The notes beneath the pieces were generated by a model. The model saw only the letters and a program-made list of their open reading frames with translations. It did no database searches and was not told the DNA's origin. Positions 1 to 5,817 of a DNA stretch of 7,082 nucleotides are shown here, piece by piece. Origin of the DNA: Vampirovibrionales bacterium (GTDB lineage: Bacteria > Cyanobacteriota > Vampirovibrionia > Vampirovibrionales > JAJTHC01); the NCBI GenBank assembly GCA_021299615.1, contig JAJTHC010000242.1:1-7082 (forward strand). Reading direction: 5' to 3'. The translations under genes and the position numbers were made by a program. Each line of letters begins with the position of its first letter. Position 1 is the stretch's first letter.

Positions 1-2148
1 CAATCCGACGGCAAAAAGTGGGACGGTTCCTCGGCTTGGCGTTTTGAATCTGCGACACAAACCCTCGTGCAAGGCTTGGTGCAGGCGTATCTTTCGCATC
101 AAGCAAACGACTCCGAAACGCCGTTTTCGTGGAAATCGCATTGCATTTTAGGGCGGAGCCATGCCCAACTTCAAAGTGTCGCTAATTTGTTGGACGCCCA
201 AAACATTCCCTTTGTCATGGAACGAGACGGTGCGATGTTCGCCCACCCCTTGATTCAGCAGGCGTGGGCGTTTTTAGAAGCGGTCAAAGATCCCACCAAC
301 CCCATGTGGATCGTGAAATTGTTGTCGCCCTTTGTGGCACCTTTGCGGTTGCTCCACGCCGTTCAGGCGGTGGAAAGCGTCCCTCACCCTAGCCCTCTCC
401 CTAAGGGAGAGGGAACTTTTGTCGACAAGCTCTTAGACGCCCTCGCTCAAACAGACGGCATCACCGCTCACACGATGCAACCCCTCACGACGCTCCTTCA
501 CGCCGTGCTTCAGACGCATCAACACCACGCCTTTGAAGCCCCTCAAACGCTTGTCGCTCAATTCGCCGATGCCCTGCTCGCCAGCCAGCCGCCGTCGAAG
601 CATCCAGCGAAGGAACGGGCGTTATTGCTGGCGTTTGGCGATTTGTGCCAGCGTCATTATGAGCGTTTGGGTAAGCGATACAGTGTGGCGGAATTGATGA
701 AGGGCCTAGAGAAAGACAAGGCGAATCCGCAATTTAAGCTACCGCTCCAGCATATTCGATCCGCTCGTGGCGTGAATGCCGTGCGTTTGATGACCTTTCA
801 TGCGTCGAAAGGCTTGGAGTTTCCGCACGTTTATGTGTTGTGGTTTGGCAAAACGCCGTCGAATCAAGCAGGCATGAGCTTTGATCCGCAATTTAAGCCC
901 AAGGCAGGCGTGGGATTCATCCTACATAAGACGCTCGATGAGGATGTCGAGACGCTGAAATACAGCCTCTATAAATCGTTGTGGCGTAACCCCCGAGACG
1001 ACTTTGAAAGTCGACGTTTGCTCTATGTTGCCTTGACTCGTGCCGAAAAAAGCGTGCGTTTTTATTGCGATGCCCAAAAGCTCGCTAAAGATCCATGGCT
1101 TCAACTAGAAACGCATCCGCAAAAGCCTGAACAGGTGCGTGTTTTTGAAGAAAATCTGGACGAAGAAACCTTTACGGCTTTTTATGATGCCTTTAAAAAC
1201 GCCCCTGTCTTGCCGAATCCACAGGATGCGACAGACTTAGTAGGAGCGGAACTGCCTCGATTGTCGTCCCCTTTAAAAGCAAAGTTAGACGCCTTTAATG
1301 CGTCGCAAGAAGCGGTGTCGATCGTGAGCTTTTCGGGCTTGCAGGAACTGGAAAAATGCCCGCTGAAATACTGGTTTCAACAAATCCGCCGTTTGCCTGT
1401 ACCAAAAGAAAGCGAAACGCTTGAGAGCCTCACTGCCTTTGAGCGTGCGCCCTTGCGAGGCAAAACGGTGCATCGTTTGATCGAAACCTATTACCGATAC
1501 GCCAGCATCAGCGAAAAAGCGGTCTTGAATGAACGGCTCGACACGGTGATGCGTCAGAGTTTGGGGCATTTAAGCGAGGGGGATCACGCCCTCATTCAAG
1601 CCGAAGTCCTTAATATGTACGACGGCTTCTTGAAAAGTACCTTCACCTTAGAAGGCTTAGACGCTCAAGGCTACACGGTCTTAGCCCCTGAACAATCGGT
1701 ACGCTTTAAGCTTTTGCCTGCGGTAACGGGGGGGCGTTTGCCCCACATCGTTAAGGGGCAGGTGGATGCGATTTTGTATCACCAAACAACCGACAGCTAC
1801 GGCTTGATTGATTTTAAGACGAATCTCACGCTGAAAGAAGACGCCAAGGCTCGTTACTATGAGCAAATGGCGTTGTATCGTTTGGGTTTGCAGTTGAACA
1901 ATCCGCATGTGCAAGTGGATGCCAGCCGTTGTGCCTTGGTGCATTTGACGCAAGACGGCGTGCCACAAGCGTTTCCCGTGCCTGAAATGTATCATTTTAG
2001 TGGAGACCTTACGGTGACACCGTGGCTGAAAACGGCTTTGCATCAGTTGGAAGGCTTGCTTGCGTCGCCTGAAGCAGAGCCGAAGGCGTCGGTGCATCCG
2101 CCGTGCGTGCATTGTGCGTACAAAAGCACTTGCGATCAAGCGGTTTGA
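1..2148 (+). CDS. UvrD/AddA-type ATP-dependent helicase with C-terminal Fe-S PD-(D/E)XK nuclease (3' part, start outside window)
   Basis: The frame is open from base 1, so the start and Walker A/B motifs lie upstream; GTG at 67 is internal. The visible 715 residues carry the second half of a superfamily 1A motor. A motif IV-like region lies near residues 47-75, motif V reads VRLMTFHASKGLEF (261-274) and motif VI reads ESRRLLYVALTRA (336-348). A RecB-family nuclease follows: FSGLQELEKCPLKYW, H491 in GKTVH, D589 in KGQVDA, D604-F-K606, and Q622 in YYEQMALYRL. Cys453 together with Cys702, Cys705 and Cys711 (CxxC then x5-C at the C-terminus) has the spacing of the AddB/Cas4 Fe-S staple. Such enzymes resect double-strand breaks for recombination. 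The intact motifs V and VI argue for AddA-like rather than AddB, whose motor lacks them; an AdnA/B-like subunit is also possible. Residues 126-140 are encoded by an inserted repeat. The gene ends convergently with the gene at 2427-3081. Confidence 0.85.
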   Translation, partial: QSDGKKWDGSSAWRFESATQTLVQGLVQAYLSHQANDSETPFSWKSHCILGRSHAQLQSVANLLDAQNIPFVMERDGAMFAHPLIQQAWAFLEAVKDPTNPMWIVKLLSPFVAPLRLLHAVQAVESVPHPSPLPKGEGTFVDKLLDALAQTDGITAHTMQPLTTLLHAVLQTHQHHAFEAPQTLVAQFADALLASQPPSKHPAKERALLLAFGDLCQRHYERLGKRYSVAELMKGLEKDKANPQFKLPLQHIRSARGVNAVRLMTFHASKGLEFPHVYVLWFGKTPSNQAGMSFDPQFKPKAGVGFILHKTLDEDVETLKYSLYKSLWRNPRDDFESRRLLYVALTRAEKSVRFYCDAQKLAKDPWLQLETHPQKPEQVRVFEENLDEETFTAFYDAFKNAPVLPNPQDATDLVGAELPRLSSPLKAKLDAFNASQEAVSIVSFSGLQELEKCPLKYWFQQIRRLPVPKESETLESLTAFERAPLRGKTVHRLIETYYRYASISEKAVLNERLDTVMRQSLGHLSEGDHALIQAEVLNMYDGFLKSTFTLEGLDAQGYTVLAPEQSVRFKLLPAVTGGRLPHIVKGQVDAILYHQTTDSYGLIDFKTNLTLKEDAKARYYEQMALYRLGLQLNNPHVQVDASRCALVHLTQDGVPQAFPVPEMYHFSGDLTVTPWLKTALHQLEGLLASPEAEPKASVHPPCVHCAYKSTCDQAV
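379..418. repeat. Palindromic GC-rich repeat inserted in frame in the helicase-nuclease gene
   Basis: CCCTCTCCC (393-401) and GGGAGAGGG (405-413) form a perfect 9-bp inverted repeat with a 3-nt loop, preceded by CCTCACCCT (382-390). The host gene reads through it as SVPHPSPLPKGEGTF (residues 126-140). A related copy in the opposite orientation lies just after this gene (2158-2214). Repeats with this CCTCACCCT...CCCTCTCCC signature are dispersed in many bacterial genomes. Here the insertion must be a multiple of three, because the motifs on both sides are in one frame. Confidence 0.75.
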
Positions 2149-2157
2149 TATGCCTGT

Positions 2158-2252
2158 CCCCTCTCCTGATTTTAGGAGAGGGAAGAGAACGTCGTAAGAC
2201 GTTCGAGGGTGAGGTTAAACCCTAGACGCTGTTTGTGAGTTTAACCGCCCTC
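2158..2252. repeat. Three consecutive hairpins, including a second copy of the CCCTCTCCC palindrome
   Basis: Hairpin 1 pairs CCCTCTCCT (2159-2167) with AGGAGAGGG (2174-2182). Hairpin 2 pairs GAACGTC (2187-2193) with GACGTTC (2198-2204) around a GTAA (GNRA-type) loop. It is followed by AGGGTGAGG, the complement of the CCTCACCCT arm of the copy at 379. Hairpin 3 pairs GGTTAAAC (2213-2220) with GTTTAACC (2239-2246) and extends to GAGGG/CCCTC with a bulge. The cluster starts 10 bases after the helicase-nuclease stop codon, between convergent genes. It could stop transcription in both directions, but no stem is followed by a clear T tract, so a repeat identity is better supported than a terminator. 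Confidence 0.65.
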
Positions 2253-2282
2253 TAACCTGTCGAAGCTAAAGTTTACTAGACC

Positions 2283-2422
2283 GTTGTTCTTTATGTCGGT
2301 CTGTCTACACGCTCTCACAAAATAATCTAGGCTCCTAGAATAGTCTAATAGCTCATTTTATCTATAAAACACTATGCCATTTAAACGATTGAAAATCGTA
2401 GCGACAACGAAGACCCCAGACG
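2283..2422 (+). mobile_element. MITE-like dispersed element, left copy
   Basis: Two blocks match the reverse complement of the element at 5818-5987. The first is 2283-2336, including 21 identical bases at 2316-2336. The second is the right end, 2394-2422, with AATCGTAGCGACAACG (2394-2409) identical to the 5964-5979 end and AGCGACAACGAAGAC followed by CCCAGACG. The middle (about 2337-2390) has diverged. The left terminal repeat is barely recognisable, so this copy may be degraded at that end. The element encodes no protein. The small hairpin ACGATT-GAA-AATCGT lies near its right end. It abuts the 3' end of the gene at 2427. Confidence 0.6.
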
Positions 2423-2426
2423 TTTT

Positions 2427-3081
2427 TTAATCATTGACAGGAGTACCTAGCTTCCCTATTTTTTCCTTCATTTGGGCAGTGCTGGTTCTAACTAGGCTTA
2501 ATGCGGCTTTCTCTTTCTCTTGGTCAGCCTGGGTAAAAGCTTGAGGTAGAGTTCCTATTTCTACAGAGTTCGGAAGCGTTTTAGTCCTTTGTGTGAAGAT
2601 TTCCTGTGCGTCCTTAATGTTCTGTGGGCGTATTCTCAAGATCTCTGTACCAGTTCTAAGGTGATCGAATAAACAAAATTCGTTATTCAAAACCTGTTTA
2701 TTGGTATCAGGATTAACATTACTTTTTACTATAGCCCTCACTTGGTCATTAGTTTTTATGTTAAAAGTTTTCTGAGTCCATACATCATGTATTTGACCAC
2801 CTACTGAACGACTCTCAAATGTTACAAGTGCTGTCGTTATTGGCTGAAAGTAAGTGGTGTATTTTGGGGTCACTTCAAAATTGTCTTTACCCTTTAAATG
2901 TATTAAAAAAGCTTGACCCCTTAGTTCTGGATTAAGGTCTCCATTTCGGCAGACAAATTCTTCGATTCCTCCCTTTAGCGATTTTACTATTGGTTGAGTT
3001 GGGGGGAACTGTAGAGCTAGTCAAGCTAGTCGCAGTCGTAAGAAGTACTGGTAATAAACTCTTTTTAATATTCATCATCAT
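2427..3081 (-). pseudogene. Putative secreted protein of unknown function, interrupted by a one-base frameshift at a C6 run
   Basis: The minus strand has AAAGGA (complement of 3084-3089) just before three ATG codons (3081, 3078, 3075); spacing favours the second or third. The frame reads MMMNIKKSLLPVLLTTATSL, a typical signal-peptide start with lysines then a hydrophobic stretch. It passes a run of six C (complement of 3001-3006) and stops at 2932-2934 after 49 codons. Reading five C instead joins it to the frame TQPIVKSLKGGIEEFVC..., open to the stop at 2427, giving 217 residues. That second frame has a TGA upstream and no ATG, GTG or TTG until GTG 2873, so it needs the upstream start. The C-terminal third is rich in charged residues and probably helical. 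I recognise no family. The DNA is visibly A+T-richer than its neighbours and uses codons rare in them, such as AGG and CTA, which suggests transfer. It could be a pseudogene, a phase-variable gene or a sequence error. Confidence 0.6.
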
Positions 3082-3120
3082 TTTCCTTTGTATTCGTTAA
3101 TTTAAGTGTCTATTTTTCGT

Positions 3121-3186
3121 ATAGGGACGTGATTTATCAAGTCCGCCCCACAATATTCCAAAGGATGCGATAAATCGCACCCCTAC
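3121..3186. repeat. Imperfect palindromic repeat (GTAGGG...GATTTATC family)
   Basis: The left arm ATAGGGACGTGATTTATC (3121-3138) is the near-complement of GATAAATCGCACCCCTAC (3169-3186), with a 30-nt centre. This resembles widely dispersed intergenic repeats of the GTAGGGGCG...CGCCCCTAC type. It sits about 40 bases upstream of the broken gene's start codons, so it may lie in that gene's promoter or leader. I see no convincing -35/-10 pair for that gene. Confidence 0.55.
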
Positions 3187-3203
3187 AAAATCAGAATAGG
3201 GTA

Positions 3204-3266
3204 ATTTTTAAAAATACTATACATGTGCTTAGACACTGACATAAGCCTAGTGAATCTTGGCTTATG
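3204..3266. other. Palindrome and hairpin in an A+T-rich intergenic stretch
   Basis: ATTTTTAAAAAT (3204-3215) is a perfect 12-bp palindrome. CATAAGCC (3240-3247) pairs perfectly with GGCTTATG (3259-3266) around an 11-nt loop and is followed by T-rich sequence from about 3273. It could be an operator-like site or a weak + strand terminator, although no + strand gene ends nearby. The rest of 3187-3355 shows no open frame or RNA that I can support. Confidence 0.35.
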
Positions 3267-3355
3267 CTAGGTAGATTTTCTTTTCTTGAAAATGTTACAA
3301 AACGTAAGGAATTTCTGAATATCTATAAACCGCTCTACGAAAGCCTGAAATAATC

Positions 3356-3435
3356 ACCGTCATTGTGAGCTTAGCGTGGCAACATTCCTTGTCACAAGTC
3401 TTTACAGATTGCTTCGTGTCACTCGCAATGACGGT
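3356..3435. repeat. Palindromic repeat of the CGTCATTG...CAATGACG type
   Basis: ACCGTCATTGTGAG (3356-3369) pairs with CTCGCAATGACGGT (3422-3435), a 14-bp terminal stem with a single T:G position. The interior carries AGCGTGGCAAC and GATTGCTTCGTG, matching a well-known interspersed repeat type in many bacterial genomes (CGTCATTGCGAG...GATTGCTTCG...CTCGCAATGACG). It ends 18 bases before the likely uppS -10 element, so it probably forms the upstream boundary of that promoter. Confidence 0.7.
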
Positions 3436-3452
3436 ATGTTTTGAGACTTTTA

Positions 3453-3461
3453 TGCTATAGT
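3453..3461 (+). promoter_or_regulatory. Candidate extended -10 promoter for uppS
   Basis: TGCTATAGT is an extended -10 element (TGn followed by TATAGT at 3456-3461). No good -35 is seen 16-18 bases upstream, where the palindromic repeat ends. Extended -10 promoters can work without one. Transcription would begin near 3468, which would exclude TTG 3441 as the start of translation. Confidence 0.4.
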
Positions 3462-3479
3462 AAAAAAGGTCAAAAAATT

Positions 3480-3483
3480 GGAG
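3480..3483 (+). promoter_or_regulatory. Ribosome binding site deciding the uppS start
   Basis: GGAG lies 8 bases upstream of TTG 3492. The competing GTG at 3483 overlaps this motif and has only AAGG 13 bases upstream. Confidence 0.45.
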
Positions 3484-3491
3484 TGCCTGCT

Positions 3492-4274
3492 TTGCTTAAC
3501 CTTTTGAGTTCTTCTCTCCTTAAACCCGATGCCACCCACGCCCTTGATGCCTTTAAGCAAAGGCACCATGACTGGCAAACGCTTCGCCATGTGGCGATCA
3601 TTATGGACGGCAACCGTCGTTGGGCAAAAGAACGCATGATGCCGTCGCTTTTGGGGCATAAGGAAGGCAGTAAACGCCTGAAAGAAATCATTACCGCTTC
3701 CACGATCTTGGAACTCGAAACCTTGACTACGTATGCCTTTAGCACCGAAAACTGGCAACGTAGCGATGAAGAAGTCTCTTACCTGATGAAGCTTATGGCG
3801 GATGTCTTGTCTCAAGATTTAAAGGGGCTGGCGGATCTCGGCGTGTGCATTAAGGTACTGGGTCAGCAGGACGCCTTACCGTCTTATTTGAAGGACGTGC
3901 TTCAACACGCCGAAGCTGAAAGCGCCACCAATACAGGCTTGCACTTGCAATTGGCGATTAACTACGGCGGAAGAGCCGAAGTCACCGATGCCGTCAAGCG
4001 TATCGCTACGCTGGTGAAAGACGGTGTTCTGCTCCCCGATGAAATCACCGAAGCGACGATAGAATCCCAGTTAACCCGTTGTGGCACGGTGTTGCCTGAA
4101 CCTGATCTCGTCATTCGCACCAGTGGGGAACAGCGTTTGAGTAATTTCTTGATTTGGCAATCGGCGTATAGTGAATTGTATTTTACGCCTGTGACTTGGC
4201 CCGATTTTACAGTGCAGCAGTATTGTGACGCCTTAGGGACTTACTTCAACCGTAAACGCCGTTTTGGGCGCTAG
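3492..4274 (+). CDS. uppS: Isoprenyl transferase (undecaprenyl diphosphate synthase)
   Basis: This cis-prenyltransferase adds isopentenyl units to farnesyl diphosphate to make undecaprenyl diphosphate, the lipid carrier for peptidoglycan and other envelope polymers. It is cytosolic or membrane-associated. All family signatures are present: HVAIIMDGNRRW with the catalytic Asp at residue 39, GHKEGSKRLKEI, YAFSTENWQRSDEEV, LQLAINYGGR (Asn157), PDLVIRTSGEQRLSNF (Arg209 onward), SELYFTPVTWPDF, and the usual RRRFGR end. Its 260 residues match the family's usual length of about 250. I chose TTG 3492 from the GGAG at 3480 and the likely transcription start near 3468. GTG 3483 or TTG 3441 would only add residues to a variable N-terminus. 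The following gene starts 147 bases later. The usual partner cdsA is not seen downstream here, so the gene seems to stand alone. Confidence 0.95.
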   Translation: MLNLLSSSLLKPDATHALDAFKQRHHDWQTLRHVAIIMDGNRRWAKERMMPSLLGHKEGSKRLKEIITASTILELETLTTYAFSTENWQRSDEEVSYLMKLMADVLSQDLKGLADLGVCIKVLGQQDALPSYLKDVLQHAEAESATNTGLHLQLAINYGGRAEVTDAVKRIATLVKDGVLLPDEITEATIESQLTRCGTVLPEPDLVIRTSGEQRLSNFLIWQSAYSELYFTPVTWPDFTVQQYCDALGTYFNRKRRFGR

Positions 4275-4306
4275 AACGTCCTATTCGGCGAATCTTCTGT
4301 GTCAAA

Positions 4307-4361
4307 ACAAGCCGTTTGTTCGTTGTGTACGTCTGTGTACACGCCTCACAAGCCGTTTGTT
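4307..4361 (+). repeat. 14-bp direct repeats flanking a small inverted repeat between uppS and the metalloprotease gene
   Basis: ACAAGCCGTTTGTT occurs at 4307-4320 and again at 4348-4361. Between them GTGTAC (4325-4330) and GTACAC (4337-4342) form a 6-bp inverted repeat. GAATCTTC also occurs twice around the block. It lies in the 147-bp gap upstream of the metalloprotease gene and could be a regulatory site or a decayed repeat. I see no convincing promoter or terminator in the gap. Confidence 0.45.
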
Positions 4362-4410
4362 TTTCCTTGAATCTTCATCCGACTTGAACGTTCTATGTAC
4401 ATTCATCAAA

Positions 4411-4414
4411 AGGA
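4411..4414 (+). promoter_or_regulatory. Ribosome binding site deciding the metalloprotease start
   Basis: AGGA, within AAAAGGAAAT, lies 7 bases before GTG 4422. ATG 4395, nine codons upstream, has no such motif and would place nine residues before the signal-peptide lysines. Confidence 0.55.
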
Positions 4415-4421
4415 AATAATT

Positions 4422-5513
4422 GTGAAGTCTAAATCTTTCTTACCAATCGTCGCCTTTTTTCTACTGAGCTTCCTGTTTTGGGGCTGGAAGCAATTAGAAG
4501 CGAGTGTTGTGCCTCAAGCCATTGCGGCATCACCTGCTTTTGTGGATCACATGCGACATAAGGGAAGGCTCTTGGTGTGGCAGGACGCTCGTGTAAACGT
4601 CTATACGAACCGTCCAAACTATAAGCCCCTTATTGAAAACGCCTTTGCCCCGTGGCAATCGGCGTTAGAAGGGGAGCATCCGCTCAACTTGAACTGGGTG
4701 GAAACGCCTGAAGACGCCAGCCTGTTGATTCAGTTTGTCGATGCTATTGCCCTGCCTATACAAGTGGATGCTCAACACCGCCGTGGATACATCGCTGGGT
4801 TGACGACGCCTAAAGCCTATAACGACAAGGGTCTTCGTCAAGTTGTGATGCAATTTGCCTTGCTCAACAGTGGGGGGCTTCCGCAGCAGTCTGCCGTTTT
4901 AGAGCGAGTCATGCTCCATGAAATGGGGCATGCCTTGGGCTTGTGGGGGCATAGCACGAATCCGTATGACGTGATGAACGCTAGCTACGTCAACACTTTA
5001 GGAAAAGACAAAAAGGCGATAACGTCTCTTCAACAGGGTGATGTGAAACTGATTCAGGCGGTTTATGCCCAAGTCCAAGCCCCCCAAAGCATTAAAAATA
5101 AGGGTCTTTCACAAGCCTTAGCATTGGCAAAAGCCGAAGCAGAGGCTAATCCCACGGTGTTGTCGATCTGGAAATATGCCCGAGCCTTACGAGACGCCAA
5201 TGCCTTCGCTGAAGCCAGTGTGCAATATCAAAAAGCCTTGGCGTTTGGAAGCGTTAATGCACCCCTATATCTAGAGTTTGTGCAGTGTTTGGAGCGTCAA
5301 GCCCAAAATGCGGATGCCTTATCGTTTTTAAGCGAACAGCTCCCCAAGGGGTATGTTCAAAATGGGCGTTTACAGCTTGAAAAGGCGTATGTTTTATTGA
5401 AATTGAAGCGATCTGTTGAAGCCAAGTCGGTGTATGAACAAGCGTTACGGTTGGATGCTTCCCTTGCAACGAGTCCTGTGGGACGTGAACTTGCTGAGCT
5501 TCTAAGGAAATAA
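4422..5513 (+). CDS. Matrixin-like zinc metalloprotease with C-terminal TPR repeats, exported or membrane-anchored
   Basis: The product is 363 residues from GTG 4422. It begins MKSKS and then a hydrophobic segment (about 6-22), a signal peptide or single membrane anchor, so the rest probably lies outside the cytoplasm. The metzincin zinc site is complete: HEMGHALGLWGH gives His166, His170 and His177 as ligands and Glu167 as catalytic base, with the Met-turn at Met185 in YDVMNASY. The part before it (ARVNVYTNRPNYKPLIENAF, later DASLLIQFVD) matches the usual layout of M10-type catalytic domains, in which a substrate-exposed strand precedes the zinc helix. Residues from about 229 to the end form TPR-like helical pairs (AEASVQYQKALAFG, AKSVYEQALRLDAS), which usually bind protein partners. 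No Cys-switch propeptide is seen. The substrate is unknown. The helical repeats could present the protease to an envelope complex. Confidence 0.85.
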   Translation: MKSKSFLPIVAFFLLSFLFWGWKQLEASVVPQAIAASPAFVDHMRHKGRLLVWQDARVNVYTNRPNYKPLIENAFAPWQSALEGEHPLNLNWVETPEDASLLIQFVDAIALPIQVDAQHRRGYIAGLTTPKAYNDKGLRQVVMQFALLNSGGLPQQSAVLERVMLHEMGHALGLWGHSTNPYDVMNASYVNTLGKDKKAITSLQQGDVKLIQAVYAQVQAPQSIKNKGLSQALALAKAEAEANPTVLSIWKYARALRDANAFAEASVQYQKALAFGSVNAPLYLEFVQCLERQAQNADALSFLSEQLPKGYVQNGRLQLEKAYVLLKLKRSVEAKSVYEQALRLDASLATSPVGRELAELLRK

Positions 5514-5592
5514 TCGTGGGTTTTAGGCACTAGGCAAAGGCTTGAAAAGATGTCATTCTAAAGAAGAGTAGTTCTTTGAAAAACGCATAAAT

Positions 5593-5663
5593 CGTCGTCC
5601 TGAACGCATTTGAAGGATCTGTCAAAACAGGGGAGGAGATGTTTCACTACACTCAACATGACG
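5593..5663. repeat. Imperfect palindromic repeat (CGTCNTNCTGA...TCAACATGACG type)
   Basis: The left part CGTCGTCCTGAACG...TGAAGGATCT (5593-5620) and the right part AGATGTTTCAC...TCAACATGACG (5637-5663) are imperfect reverse complements. The pattern resembles dispersed CGTCATCCTGAGCG...CGCTCAGGATGACG repeats of many bacteria. It is a different family from the repeats at 379, 3121 and 3356. Just upstream, AAAGAA (5560-5565) and TTCTTT (5572-5577) form a small hairpin. Confidence 0.5.
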
Positions 5664-5673
5664 TTTTCTCAAG

Positions 5674-5761
5674 ATTCTGTGTGTCAGATTGGAAGGTTTC
5701 GTGTGTCAAGAACAGGGATTCTGTGTGTCGGAAATAGGGGTTTCGTGTGTAGCCGTCTATA
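5674..5761 (+). repeat. Two tandem 44-nt units, each made of two related 21-23-nt halves
   Basis: ATTCTGTGTGTC begins at 5674 and 5718, exactly 44 bases apart. TTTCGTGTGT begins at 5697 and 5741, also 44 apart. The four GTGTGT-bearing halves are 23, 21 and 23 bases from start to start, with short A/G-rich links ending in GG to GGGG. No open frame crosses it convincingly. The unit could be a small minisatellite or an array of protein-binding sites. Only the motifs, not the full units, are well conserved. Confidence 0.55.
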
Positions 5762-5773
5762 ACGTTTCTTTAA

Positions 5774-5803
5774 AATTGGTTAGGCAACGAACTTATACCA
5801 ATT
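5774..5803. other. Short inverted repeat
   Basis: AATTGGT (5774-5780) and ACCAATT (5797-5803) form a 7-bp inverted repeat with a 16-nt centre, just upstream of the MITE-like copy. No T tract follows. Confidence 0.3.
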
Positions 5804-5817
5804 CTTAGTTTAAATAG

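Noticed and set aside
922..2139. Open frames on the minus strand opposite the helicase-nuclease gene
   Set aside because: They lie wholly opposite a well-supported coding region and show no recognisable domain or ribosome binding site.
2158..2204. Classic intrinsic terminator after the helicase-nuclease gene
   Set aside because: The stems are good but no run of T follows either, and the sequence matches the repeat copy inside the gene. Repeat identity is therefore the better explanation.
2427..2873. A stand-alone 148-residue gene starting at GTG 2873
   Set aside because: The same frame continues upstream with protein-like sequence to the C6 run, where it can join a signal peptide with a ribosome binding site, and GTG 2873 has no good binding site of its own.
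3441..3491. TTG 3441 as the uppS start, giving a 17-residue longer protein
   Set aside because: It directly follows the palindromic repeat, has no ribosome binding site, and lies upstream of the likely transcription start. The added residues are not part of the conserved family.
3450..3815. Minus-strand open frames overlapping uppS
   Set aside because: The plus strand encodes every uppS motif, and the antisense products look like nothing known.
5674..5761. CRISPR array
   Set aside because: The repeated units abut with only short variable links and there are no unique spacers of 25-40 bases. There are no cas genes nearby, and the Cas4-like cysteines at 453-711 belong to a helicase-nuclease.
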